Shown: in pieces, positions 28,110-37,490 of the stretch
How the letters are laid out: the number at the start of each line of letters is the position of its first letter
Position numbering within the stretch: position 1 is the stretch's first letter
Origin: Sinorhizobium meliloti
GTDB taxonomy: Bacteria > Pseudomonadota > Alphaproteobacteria > Rhizobiales > Rhizobiaceae
Assembly: GCF_035610345.1 (NCBI RefSeq)
Contig: NZ_CP141212.1
Location: 1,803,976 to 1,867,975, forward strand
Direction of reading: 5' to 3'
DNA: 64,000 bases
Notes under the pieces: generated by a model
What the model saw: the letters and a program-made list of their open reading frames with translations, nothing else
What the model was told of the DNA's origin: nothing
The model's database searches: none
Program-made: the position numbers and the translations under genes

Positions 28110-28874
28110 ATGAATCGTCGCCGCCGTATCTACGAGGGCAAGGCCAAGATCCTTTACGAGGGTCCGGAACCGGGCACGCTGATCCAGTTCTTCAAGGACG
28201 ACGCCACCGCCTTCAACAAGAAGAAACATGACGTCATCGACGGCAAGGGCGTACTCAACAACCGCATTTCCGAGTACATCTTCACGCATCTGAACAAGAT
28301 CGGCATCCCGACCCATTTCATCCGCCGCCTCAACATGCGCGAGCAGTTGATCAAGGAAGTGGAGATCATCCCGCTGGAGATCGTGGTGCGCAATGTTGCC
28401 GCCGGCTCTCTCGCCAAGCGCCTCGGTATCGAGGAAGGCACTGTCCTGCCGCGCTCGATCATCGAATTCTATTACAAGGCCGACGCCCTCGACGACCCGA
28501 TGGTCTCCGAGGAGCACATCACGGCTTTCGGCTGGGCGAGCCCGCAGGAACTCGACGACATCATGGCGCTCGCCATCCGCATCAACGATTTCCTTTCCGG
28601 CCTCTTCCTCGGCGTCGGCATCCAGCTGGTCGACTTCAAGGTCGAATGCGGCCGCCTCTATGAGGGCGACATGATGCGCATCGTCCTGGCCGACGAGATC
28701 TCCCCCGACAGCTGCCGTCTCTGGGACATAGAGACGAAGGAAAAGATGGACAAGGACCGGTTCCGCCGCGATATGGGCGGACTTGTCGAAGCCTATCAGG
28801 AAGTGGCCCGCCGCCTCGGCATCATCAATGAAAACGAGCCGCCGCGCGGTTCGGGTCCGGTGCTGGTCAAGTAA
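28110..28874 (+). CDS. purC: Phosphoribosylaminoimidazole-succinocarboxamide synthase
   Basis: A 254-residue SAICAR synthetase, joining aspartate to CAIR in purine synthesis. Signatures include '[25 protein letters not shown]' (start of the fold), '[19 protein letters not shown]' and '[16 protein letters not shown]'. It leads the purC-purS-purQ operon; purS starts 18 bp downstream. The start '[13 protein letters not shown]' is typical of rhizobia. Confidence 0.96.
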   Translation: MNRRRRIYEGKAKILYEGPEPGTLIQFFKDDATAFNKKKHDVIDGKGVLNNRISEYIFTHLNKIGIPTHFIRRLNMREQLIKEVEIIPLEIVVRNVAAGSLAKRLGIEEGTVLPRSIIEFYYKADALDDPMVSEEHITAFGWASPQELDDIMALAIRINDFLSGLFLGVGIQLVDFKVECGRLYEGDMMRIVLADEISPDSCRLWDIETKEKMDKDRFRRDMGGLVEAYQEVARRLGIINENEPPRGSGPVLVK

Positions 28875-28892
28875 TCTCGGGGATAAGCAAAA

Positions 28893-29135
28893 GTGATCAA
28901 GGCACGCGTAACCGTGACGCTGAAGAACGGTGTTCTCGACCCGCAGGGCAAGGCGATCGAAGGCGCTCTCGGCGCTCTCGGCTTTGACGGCATCGGCCAG
29001 GTGCGACAGGGCAAGGTCTTCGATCTGCAGCTGGAAACCGCCGATAAGGCCAAGGCTGAAGCCGACCTCAAGGCCATGTGCGAAAAGCTGCTCGCCAACA
29101 CCGTTATCGAAAACTACAGCATCTCCCTCGCCTGA
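28893..29135 (+). CDS. purS: Phosphoribosylformylglycinamidine synthase subunit PurS
   Basis: An 80-residue PurS, which bridges PurL and PurQ in the FGAM synthase complex. 'KARVTVTLKNGVLDPQGKAI' at the N-terminus and 'VRQGKVFDLQLE' near 40 are typical. It uses a GTG start 18 bp after purC. PurQ follows 81 bp later and PurL lies about 5 kb further on, so all three subunits are in the window. Confidence 0.95.
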   Translation: MIKARVTVTLKNGVLDPQGKAIEGALGALGFDGIGQVRQGKVFDLQLETADKAKAEADLKAMCEKLLANTVIENYSISLA

Positions 29136-29216
29136 CGGCGGGGGCGGCCATTGCACTGCGTTGAAACAGCCCCGGAAATCCTTATATGCCGGGGGCAAAG
29201 GCAAGATAGGTACGTC

Positions 29217-29888
29217 ATGAAGTCCGCCGTCGTTCAGCTTCCTGGTCTCAATCGCGACCGCGACATGATCGCGGCGCTGACGAAGATTTCCGGCAAGGCG
29301 CCTGTCACCGTCTGGCAGACCGAGACCGAAATCCCGGATGTGGATCTGATCGTCATTCCCGGCGGCTTTTCCTATGGGGACTATCTGCGCTGCGGCGCGA
29401 TCGCTGCACGCATGCCGGTGATGCAGGCGATCAAGGCCAAGGCGGAGCAAGGCGTGCGCGTCCTCGGCGTCTGCAACGGTTTCCAGATCCTCGTCGAAGC
29501 AGGCCTCCTGCCCGGCGCGCTGATGCGCAACGCCTCGCTGAAGTTCGTCTGCCGCGAGGTGAAGCTGGAAGTCGTCAACGCCGACACCGCTTTCACCCGC
29601 GCCTACGCCAAGGGTCAGGTAATCCGCAGCCCTGTCGCCCACCATGACGGCAACTATTTCGCCGATGCGGAAACGTTGAAGGCAATCGAAGGCAGCGGTC
29701 AGGTCGTGTTCCGCTATGCCGAAGGCACCAATCCGAACGGCTCCGTCAACGACATCGCCGGCGTCCTGAACGCGAAGGGCAATGTGCTCGGCATGATGCC
29801 GCATCCGGAAAACCTGATCGAGTCCGCCCATGGCGGCGCGGACGGCCGAGGACTCTTCGCCTCGGCGCTGGACGTAATTGCTGCTTAA
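29217..29888 (+). CDS. purQ: Phosphoribosylformylglycinamidine synthase, glutaminase subunit PurQ
   Basis: A 223-residue class I glutamine amidotransferase that feeds ammonia to PurL. The nucleophile is Cys86 in '[11 protein letters not shown]'; the His-Glu pair is in '[10 protein letters not shown]' near residue 198. '[18 protein letters not shown]' (47-64) is the oxyanion region. Length is standard. It is followed by a lipoprotein gene rather than by purL. Confidence 0.96.
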   Translation: MKSAVVQLPGLNRDRDMIAALTKISGKAPVTVWQTETEIPDVDLIVIPGGFSYGDYLRCGAIAARMPVMQAIKAKAEQGVRVLGVCNGFQILVEAGLLPGALMRNASLKFVCREVKLEVVNADTAFTRAYAKGQVIRSPVAHHDGNYFADAETLKAIEGSGQVVFRYAEGTNPNGSVNDIAGVLNAKGNVLGMMPHPENLIESAHGGADGRGLFASALDVIAA

Positions 29889-29993
29889 GTTTTGTCATGT
29901 AGCACTACGGGCGGAAAACCGCTTCGTACTTATGAAATTGCTCCGGTCGCCGCTGGAAGGCGGCATTCGCCACCAGTTCCCGTGAGACCTCCC

Positions 29994-30401
29994 ATGTCAT
30001 CCATTGTTAACGGACGTTCCTTTGCGCTCGCCTGCGTTGCCGCCAGCCTGACGCTTGTCGCCGGTTGCCAGTCGGGGCGCCCTGCCGCACCGGCCGCGAG
30101 TTCCGCCGCGCTGCCGACCATGGAGCGCATCGCTCTCGGCGCGAATGGCTGTTGGTTCAAGTCGGGCGATGCGGCGTTCAAAGCCTATCGCCTCGCCCCC
30201 GAACTCAACTCCTTCTCCGGACGCCCGCGCATCCTGATTGTCCCGCGCAAATCACCGGAATCGCGCCCGCTTGCCGTGGTCGAGGCCGAGGGTCAACCAG
30301 CCCGCCTGCAGGCCTTCGGCCCGCTGATGAGCGAGCCCGTAGGGACGCGCATCGCCGCGGATGTGCGCCGTTGGGCCGCCGGCGGCAAAGGTTGCAGCTG
30401 A
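29994..30401 (+). CDS. Small putative lipoprotein, unknown
   Basis: A 135-residue protein with a lipoprotein signal; the lipobox 'LVAGC' places the modified cysteine at residue 25. An Ala/Pro-rich linker follows, then a compact domain with 'ALGANGCWFKSGDAAFKAYRLAPELNSF'-type sequence and a C-terminal cysteine. It is probably attached to the outer or inner membrane on the periplasmic side. I do not recognise a family with known function. It lies 105 bp after purQ in the same direction and just before the repeat array. Confidence 0.72.
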   Translation: MSSIVNGRSFALACVAASLTLVAGCQSGRPAAPAASSAALPTMERIALGANGCWFKSGDAAFKAYRLAPELNSFSGRPRILIVPRKSPESRPLAVVEAEGQPARLQAFGPLMSEPVGTRIAADVRRWAAGGKGCS

Positions 30402-30444
30402 TCCGACCAACTTCGGCAACGCGCCCTTCCGCGGGGCGATGCTC
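30402..30444. other. Spacer before the repeat array
   Basis: This 43-bp stretch separates the lipoprotein stop from the first repeat copy. I see no gene in it. Confidence 0.4.
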
Positions 30445-30539
30445 TCACGGAGGAGTCCAGCCAATCCATGGTCTGGAAAGACTCTTCCGCGCCGCAGACG
30501 CGGCGCTGCTGGATCCCTGTGACGAGCACAGGGATGAGG
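30445..30539. repeat. RIME-like palindromic repeat, copy 1 (left arm degraded)
   Basis: The right arm (GGATCCCTGTGACGAGCACAGGGATGAGG region) and the core (TCTTCCGCGCCGCAGACGCGG) match copies 2 and 3 almost exactly. The outer left arm is lost or diverged: only 'TCACGGAGGAGTCCAGCCAA' remains where the others have 'TCACAGGAATCCAGCCA'. Confidence 0.85.
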
Positions 30540-30610
30540 ATGGAGTGGTGGTCGAACTCCTCGAACCACATATTCGCAAGCAAAAATTGTATTAGCCGCA
30601 CATCCCCGGC
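30540..30610 (-). pseudogene. GIY-YIG gene relic 1 (large internal deletion)
   Basis: This 71-bp spacer between repeat copies 1 and 2 keeps two pieces of the intact nuclease gene at 31003-31293, in the same order and orientation. One piece encodes 'WFEEFD' (30550-30570). The other is the upstream flank GAATATG...CTTGC with a related leader next to the repeat. They are joined by a deletion of about 180 bp. It cannot make a nuclease. Confidence 0.75.
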
Positions 30611-30726
30611 CCTCATTCCTGTGCTTGTCACAGGAATCCAGCCAGACCAAGTCCTTGGCCTGGAAAGGCTCTTCCGCGCCGCAGACGCGGCGCTGCTGGA
30701 TCCCTGTGACGAGCACAGGGATGAGG
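30611..30726. repeat. RIME-like palindromic repeat, copy 2
   Basis: A complete 116-bp unit. Its two ends are imperfect 32-bp inverted repeats of each other (CCTCATTCCTGTGCTTGTCA on the left, the complement of TGACGAGCACAGGGATGAGG on the right). Each arm also contains its own CCTGTG...CACAGG palindrome. A third palindromic segment (CCGCGCCGCAGACGCGG) lies in the core. Size and structure recall the RIME elements of rhizobia. Confidence 0.88.
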
Positions 30727-30861
30727 ATGGAGAGGGTGCGGTCCCTCGAAGCACTTCCCATAGGCCGTGCGGATAGGGGAGCGAAGGTTGCCGTAACAAC
30801 CGTGCCCGCCTCCCTCGTATCTGCATGTTAGAAATTTCATGCGATGCCGCACATCCCCGGA
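30727..30861 (-). pseudogene. GIY-YIG gene relic 2 (internal deletion)
   Basis: The spacer between copies 2 and 3 also derives from the nuclease gene. On the minus strand it starts with a diverged copy of the nuclease leader (ATACGAGGGA for ATGCGAGGGA, then CGGCAACCTTCGC for CGGTCAACCTTTCACGC). It then jumps to the end of the gene, where 'YPHGLWEV' replaces the intact C-terminal 'YLHGL', followed by the same CGAGGGACC tail. Most of the coding region is gone. Confidence 0.65.
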
Positions 30862-30978
30862 CCCTCATTCCTGTGCTCGTCACAGGAATCCAGCCAGGCC
30901 AAGTCATTGGACTGGAAAGACTCTTCCGCGCCGCAGACGCGGCGCTGTTGGATCCCTGTGACGAGCACAGGGATGAGG
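30862..30978. repeat. RIME-like palindromic repeat, copy 3
   Basis: A complete unit of about 117 bp with the same arms and core as copy 2, differing at a few positions (CTCGTCACAGG in the left arm, CTGTTGGATCC before the right arm). It bounds the downstream end of the intact GIY-YIG gene. Confidence 0.88.
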
Positions 30979-31002
30979 GATGAGAGGGTCCCTCGGCGCG
31001 CT

Positions 31003-31293
31003 TCATAAACCGTGAAGATAGTGAGAGATATCTTCCCATTCCGGGTTTAATTCTTCTATCAACTTAAGCTTCCACTTCCTCGGCCATTTCTTCATCGTCT
31101 TCTCCCGCATGATGGCGGAAGTCAGCAGGTCGAACTCCTCGAACCACACCAAGGTCTTCACGCCGTATCTGGACGTGAATCCAGGCGTCAGATCGTTCTG
31201 GTGCTCCAGGAGGCGGCGCGGCAGGTCCCGGGTTACGCCCGTGTACAGCGTCCCGTTTCGCTTTGATGCGAGAATGTAGACGTAACCTTTCAT
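31003..31293 (-). CDS. GIY-YIG nuclease superfamily protein, single domain
   Basis: A 96-residue protein of the YhbQ/UPF0213-type GIY-YIG family. The GIY-YIG motif appears as 'YVYILASKRNGTLYTGVT' (residues 4-21), followed by the catalytic-type arginine in 'RDLPRRLLEHQ' and a later glutamate in 'IMREKTMKKWPRKWK'. Single-domain members are presumed nucleases with no settled role. The ATG at 31293 is the domain start; the frame extends upstream into the repeat and that part is spurious. The gene lies between repeat copies 3 and 4, and deleted relics of it fill the other two repeat intervals, so it seems to have been duplicated together with the repeats. Confidence 0.88.
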   Translation of the reverse strand: MKGYVYILASKRNGTLYTGVTRDLPRRLLEHQNDLTPGFTSRYGVKTLVWFEEFDLLTSAIMREKTMKKWPRKWKLKLIEELNPEWEDISHYLHGL

Positions 31294-31360
31294 TGCGTGA
31301 AAGGTTGACCGTTCCCTCGCATATTCGCAAGCGGAAGTTGTAGCACCCAAACCTCCCCGG

Positions 31361-31474
31361 CCCTCATTCCTGTGCTTGTCACAGGAATCCAGCCGGGCCA
31401 AGTCATTGGACTGGAAGGACTCTTCCGCGTCTTAAACGCGGCGCCGCTCTCATCCCTGTGACGAGACAGGGAGG
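31361..31474. repeat. RIME-like palindromic repeat, copy 4 (right arm diverged)
   Basis: The left arm (CCTCATTCCTGTGCTTGTCA) and first core half match the other copies. The second half is altered: CGTCTTAAACGCGGCGCC replaces the usual palindromic core, and the right arm reads CATCCCTGTGACGAGACAGG with a deletion. It ends 16 bp before the DUF1127 stop codon. Confidence 0.85.
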
Positions 31475-31490
31475 AAGCAATTGCGGACAC

Positions 31491-31784
31491 CTACCGCCAG
31501 AAAGGGACGGCCGACTCACGCCGCGCCTCTTTTTCACTCACACCGATATCGTCGAGCAGATGCGTGCTCAGTTCGTCGAGCGCCAGACGGCTGCGCCTCT
31601 TGGACGCCAGTTTGCAATAAAGCTGCCAAAGCCGCGACAACAGGTTTCCCGCGCCACTTCGTGAATCAATGCCGAAGCGGGCCGGTGGCCGCGGATTGCG
31701 CTCCCGGGGCTGAATTGCATCAATTGCACCCATTGTCATCACCATTGCTCGCATTGCATCTGCTGCCATAGAGATAATTGACAT
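31491..31784 (-). CDS. DUF1127-domain small protein
   Basis: A 97-residue protein with a C-terminal DUF1127 (YjiS-like) domain: 'SRLWQLYCKLASKRRSRLALDEL' region, then 'STHLLDDIGVSEKEARRESA'. Short DUF1127 proteins in Agrobacterium and Sinorhizobium affect phosphate and RNA metabolism through an Arg-rich helix; longer ones such as this are less studied. The start is uncertain: ATG 31784 leaves only 31 bp to the divergent mocR start, and later ATGs (at codons 6, 10, 13, 15 and 18) would leave more room for a promoter. Pairing with a MocR regulator suggests that this gene is its target. Confidence 0.8.
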   Translation of the reverse strand: MSIISMAADAMRAMVMTMGAIDAIQPRERNPRPPARFGIDSRSGAGNLLSRLWQLYCKLASKRRSRLALDELSTHLLDDIGVSEKEARRESAVPFWR

Positions 31785-31822
31785 GAAATGTCGCGCAATA
31801 TAGAGAATTGTCACTATGACAA
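31778..31822. promoter_or_regulatory. Candidate operator between DUF1127 gene and mocR-type gene
   Basis: The divergent start region contains two perfect short inverted repeats: GACAT-gaa-ATGTC at 31780-31792 and TTGTCA-cta-TGACAA at 31808-31822. The second overlaps the mocR start codon. TTGACA at 31778-31783 and TATAGA at 31799-31804 could be promoter elements for the plus strand, although the 15-bp spacing is short. MocR regulators usually bind repeats at their own promoter. The assignment is inferred from position and symmetry. Confidence 0.45.
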
Positions 31823-33234
31823 CTTGGCTTCCCGACATTGAACAAGGTCACGGGCCGCTTTACGCGCGCATTGCCGACCAGATCGAAGAGGCGATCGGCA
31901 ACGGCACCCTGCCCGCGGGTACGAAGCTGCCGCCCCAGCGCAATCTCGCCTTCGATGTAGGGGTCACGATCGGCACGATCGGGCGCGCCTACGGCATTGT
32001 CCGCGAACGTGGCCTGGTCAGCGGCGAGGTCGGCCGCGGCACCTACGTTCTCGATCATCCGGAAAGCCGGCCGCCGGAGCAGTCGGATCCGCTGACGACG
32101 TCGCTTTCAGGGACGCGCCCGCTCATAGCTCCCGCCGGCAAGCTCCGCTTCGACAGCACCGCCGCTCCTGATATCGGACAGGGCGACATCCTGGCGCAAT
32201 TGCTCGGAGACATCAGCCGCGAGCATCACGGGGACATTGCGAGCTATGCCCGCAACTTTCCGGATCATTGGTTCGAGGCTGGATCTCAATGGCTGGCACG
32301 CGGCAATTTCCGGCCAGGGCCGGAAACGGTCGTCCCGACGCTTGGGGCTCATGCCGCAGTCGTCGCGGTGATCTCGGCCGTCACCTCCCCGGGCGACCGC
32401 ATCGCCTTCGAGACGCTGACCTATTCCCAGATCAGCCGCAGCGCGGGCCTCATCGGCCGCCGGATCGCGCTGGTGGAAAGCGACGAATTCGGGATGCGGC
32501 CGGAAGATTTCGAGCGTGTCTGTGCCCAGCAGCACCCGAAACTCGCCTTTCTGATGCCCGGCGCGCAGAACCCGACGGTGGCGGTCATGCCGCTCGACCG
32601 GCGCCAGGCAATCGCCGACATCGCGCGCAAATACGGCGTCTGGCTGGTCGAGGACAATCTCTACGGTTCCATGACCGGCGACCCGCTGCCATTGCTGATG
32701 GAACTTGCGCCCGAGCGAACCTTCCTCGTCGGCGGTCTTTCGAAGTCCGTTGCTGCCGGCGTACGCGGCGGCTGGGTCGCCTGCCCGCCGCATTTCAGCC
32801 AGCGTATCCGCGTAGCCCACAAGATGGTGAGCGGCGGCCTGCCTTTCATTCTCGCGGAGCTTTGCGCCCGTCTGGTCCTCTCCGGATCGGCGTCGGTATT
32901 GCGCAATCGCGGCGTCGAGGAAATAGGCGCACGCGAAGCTCTGGCGCGCGAGATCTTCACAGGCTTCGATTTCAACTCGCATCCGAAGATTCCGTTTTTT
33001 TGGCTGAAGCTGCCCGAGCCCTGGCTTTCCGGAACCTTCAAGCAGGCCGCCCTGCAGGAGGGCGTGCTCATCGACGACGAGGATGAATTCAAGGCCGGAC
33101 GCTCCGACCGGGTTTTTCACCGTATCCGCGTCGGTTTCTCCTCGCCAATCGAACGATCCGAGGTGCGAAGAGGCTTCGAAATACTGCGCCGTCTCCTCGA
33201 TAGCGGGCGCGCCGGATATGACAGTTTCGATTGA
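31816..33234 (+). CDS. MocR-family regulator (GntR HTH fused to aminotransferase-like domain)
   Basis: A 472-residue PLP-dependent regulator. A GntR winged helix occupies residues 10-80 ('LYARIADQIEEAIGNGTLPAGTKLPPQ' region). A fold-type I aminotransferase domain follows, with the PLP lysine at Lys310 in 'GGLSKSVAAGVRGGW' and 'ARKYGVWLVEDNLYG' before it. Such proteins sense amino acids or vitamin B6 compounds. It is divergent from the DUF1127 gene with overlapping control sites, so regulation of that gene and of itself is likely. The effector is unknown. Confidence 0.9.
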   Translation: MTTWLPDIEQGHGPLYARIADQIEEAIGNGTLPAGTKLPPQRNLAFDVGVTIGTIGRAYGIVRERGLVSGEVGRGTYVLDHPESRPPEQSDPLTTSLSGTRPLIAPAGKLRFDSTAAPDIGQGDILAQLLGDISREHHGDIASYARNFPDHWFEAGSQWLARGNFRPGPETVVPTLGAHAAVVAVISAVTSPGDRIAFETLTYSQISRSAGLIGRRIALVESDEFGMRPEDFERVCAQQHPKLAFLMPGAQNPTVAVMPLDRRQAIADIARKYGVWLVEDNLYGSMTGDPLPLLMELAPERTFLVGGLSKSVAAGVRGGWVACPPHFSQRIRVAHKMVSGGLPFILAELCARLVLSGSASVLRNRGVEEIGAREALAREIFTGFDFNSHPKIPFFWLKLPEPWLSGTFKQAALQEGVLIDDEDEFKAGRSDRVFHRIRVGFSSPIERSEVRRGFEILRRLLDSGRAGYDSFD

Positions 33235-33318
33235 TTACTTTTTAGAGGTGACTTTCGCACAAGCCTCGGCAATCTATTCTTGCTTTTGATCCCGCAGAAT
33301 TGATTCGCACTGGAAGGT

Positions 33319-33912
33319 TTGGGCATGAAGGATTTCCGCTCGTTTGCAGGTCGGGGACCGTTTACATTCGTTGCAGCAGCCCTGACGCTTTCGAGCGCAC
33401 TCATCGGTTCTCAGGCCGGTGCAGCAGAAGGTGTCTTCGATGAATTGCGGTTCGGCGCTACGACCTCGATCGGCAACGGCTCAAATCAGGAAGACGGGGT
33501 CTTCCCCTCCGCTACATTGTTCTTCGATCCGCTCGGCGCCGGCAGCGCAAGCGGCCTTGTCGAGAAAATCCTGCGGCCGCGGATCCATACCGGCGCGTCC
33601 GTCGCGACCTCGTCCAGCGGCGTAAACGAAATCTACGCCGGCTTGAGTTGGAATGCCGACATCACCGAGCGCGTTTTCATCGAGCTCGGCGCCGGCGGCA
33701 CGGTGCATGACGGCGATCTCAATGACGATGGATCGGACGGACCGAAACTCGGCTGCAGGCTGCTGTTCCGCGAATATGCAGCCGTGGGCTACCGTTTCGA
33801 CGATCACTGGAATCTCTCGGCCACGGTCGAGCATGCGTCCAATGCCAACCTCTGCGACGGCCCGAACGACGGGCTCACGCGCGCGGGGCTGATGCTCGGC
33901 TACCAGTTCTAG
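33319..33912 (+). CDS. Lipid A 3-O-deacylase, PagL-like (acyloxyacyl hydrolase family)
   Basis: A 197-residue outer-membrane beta-barrel protein with a signal peptide (about residues 1-34, ending 'SQAGAAEG'). The C-terminal 'SATVEHASNANLCDGPNDG' contains the PagL His-x-Ser catalytic pair (about residues 170-174), and the protein ends in an aromatic residue (Phe) as barrels do. PagL removes the 3-O acyl chain of lipid A. The expected catalytic glutamate after the HxS motif is not obvious, so activity is uncertain. It is a single gene between mocR and purL. Confidence 0.8.
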   Translation: MGMKDFRSFAGRGPFTFVAAALTLSSALIGSQAGAAEGVFDELRFGATTSIGNGSNQEDGVFPSATLFFDPLGAGSASGLVEKILRPRIHTGASVATSSSGVNEIYAGLSWNADITERVFIELGAGGTVHDGDLNDDGSDGPKLGCRLLFREYAAVGYRFDDHWNLSATVEHASNANLCDGPNDGLTRAGLMLGYQF

Positions 33913-34094
33913 AGTCCCGGTCCGACGGGCTGAAATCCGGGCTGCCGCCCTGTTGATCGACCGTATTTTTCTGTCGCGCCGCGCCGCAGCATAGGCTAAA
34001 GAAGCCGCAAAGCGCCCCTGTTACGTTGCGGTACGCACGCGCCTTCCCTTTGAAGCGAGGGTTGCGCGCCGCCCGAAGGATTTGACGGTCGACG

Positions 34095-36326
<2,232 letters not shown>

Positions 36327-36449
36327 CCCGCCGGCCGGCAGACGGCCGAAACAGCATTTGCCTTCGGCCCCTGAATCGTGTTCCCTTTAGTTCATAGCGG
36401 GCGGCGGCAATGCGGCCGCGCCGCAAAATTACAAGGGAGTTGGCGTATC

Positions 36450-36683
36450 ATGCCCATGGCACCAGGCGATATCGAAGACATGATCAAGGCCGGGATTCCC
36501 GGCGCAAAGGTCACGATTCGTGATCTGGCCGGTGACGGCGACCACTATGCCGCCGAAGTCGTGGCCGAAGCGTTTCGTGGCAAGACGCGCGTGCAGCAGC
36601 ACCAGATGGTCTACAACGCCTTGAAGGGCAACATGGGCGGCATTCTGCATGCGCTCGCCCTTCAAACCAGCGCGCCGGAGTGA
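36450..36683 (+). CDS. BolA/IbaG-family protein
   Basis: A 77-residue BolA-fold protein. The start 'MAPGDIEDMIKAGIPGAKVTIRD' region, 'GDGDHYAAEVVAEAFRGKTRVQQHQMVY' region and the conserved His in 'HQMVYNALKG' are typical of the IbaG-like group. These proteins bind a [2Fe-2S] cluster together with monothiol glutaredoxins. The monothiol glutaredoxin gene lies 400 bp downstream, which fits. ATG 36450 follows a GGGAGT ribosome site. Confidence 0.92.
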   Translation: MPMAPGDIEDMIKAGIPGAKVTIRDLAGDGDHYAAEVVAEAFRGKTRVQQHQMVYNALKGNMGGILHALALQTSAPE

Positions 36684-36690
36684 GGCGGAA

Positions 36691-36933
36691 ATGGCTGACC
36701 TGATCAAGGAGCTCGTAAGCGGGGTCGTTGACAGCGCATTGAAAGAGATCCTCAAGAAAACCAGAGCGACCGGAACCGCGGCCAAACGGGCGAAACGGCG
36801 AAGCAGGAAAGCCAAGTCTGGCGGCATACTGGCTGACATCGTCGAGGCGGCCTTGCGTAAACCGGCAAAGAAGCAGGTGAGCCGTCGCCGGACCGCGGCT
36901 TCCCGGAGCAAACTGCGCCGCCGCTCGGCCTAG
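36691..36933 (+). CDS. Small very basic protein, unknown
   Basis: An 80-residue protein with two amphipathic segments ('LIKELVSGVVDSALKEILKK' and 'ILADIVEAALRKP') separated by, and ending in, Arg/Lys-rich stretches ('AAKRAKRRSRKAK', 'SRRRTAASRSKLRRRS'). The charge suggests binding to nucleic acid or membrane. I do not recognise the family. It starts 7 bp after the bolA stop behind a GAGGCGGAA ribosome-site region, so it is co-transcribed with bolA and upstream of grxD. Confidence 0.65.
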   Translation: MADLIKELVSGVVDSALKEILKKTRATGTAAKRAKRRSRKAKSGGILADIVEAALRKPAKKQVSRRRTAASRSKLRRRSA

Positions 36934-37098
36934 ATCCCGATGGCCTAGCCCTCGTGTCCCGCGGATAGTGGTGCGGAAGCCGAACTTTGAGGGACCATCA
37001 ATAATTTTGCGATTGGGTGGTGAAAACCACGTCCATGCGTGCTATCTAGACCCCAATCGATATCCGGTCCTTGAAACCGGCGCAGGAAGGAAGACAAG

Positions 37099-37434
37099 AT
37101 GAGCGGAATCAGCGATTTCATCGATAACGAGGTCAAGAGCAACGACGTCGTTCTTTTCATGAAGGGAACGCCGCAGTTTCCGCAGTGCGGTTTCTCCGGC
37201 CAGGTGGTGCAGATCCTGGATTACGTCGGCGTCGACTATAAGGGCATCAACGTGCTCGCCGATGCCGATCTGCGTCAGGGCATCAAGGATTATTCCAATT
37301 GGCCGACCATTCCGCAGCTTTACGTAAAGGGCGAGTTCGTCGGCGGTTGCGACATCGTGCGGGAGATGTTCCAGGCGGGCGAGTTGCAGACGCTTCTTCA
37401 GGGACAGGGTATTTCCGTCAAGGGCGCCGCCTAA
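37099..37434 (+). CDS. grxD: Monothiol glutaredoxin, Grx4 family
   Basis: A 111-residue CGFS-type glutaredoxin; the CGFS active site is at residues 30-33 in '[16 protein letters not shown]'. '[21 protein letters not shown]' supplies the glutathione-binding cis-proline and GG-C-D loop. These proteins carry [2Fe-2S] clusters and partner with BolA, encoded just upstream. A GGAAGGAAG ribosome site precedes the ATG. A terminator follows. Confidence 0.95.
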   Translation: MSGISDFIDNEVKSNDVVLFMKGTPQFPQCGFSGQVVQILDYVGVDYKGINVLADADLRQGIKDYSNWPTIPQLYVKGEFVGGCDIVREMFQAGELQTLLQGQGISVKGAA

Positions 37435-37466
37435 CACCCTCCGAACCGCATCTTTGCGATGATCGG

Positions 37467-37490
37467 AAAAGGCGGGTAACCGCCTTTTTT
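37467..37490 (+). terminator. Rho-independent terminator after grxD
   Basis: A stem AAAAGGCGG / CCGCCTTTT with a GTAA loop is followed by TT, giving a U-rich end about 35 bp after the grxD stop. Confidence 0.88.

Noticed and set aside
30293..31039. Open frames reading through the repeats (phrases such as DPCDEHRDEDG or IPVLVTGIQ)
   Set aside because: These are translations of the palindromic repeat. They recur in several frames and strands only because the repeat recurs.
30445..31474. CRISPR-like array
   Set aside because: The repeats are about 115 bp and palindromic, the intervals are of unequal length and related to one another, and there are no cas genes.
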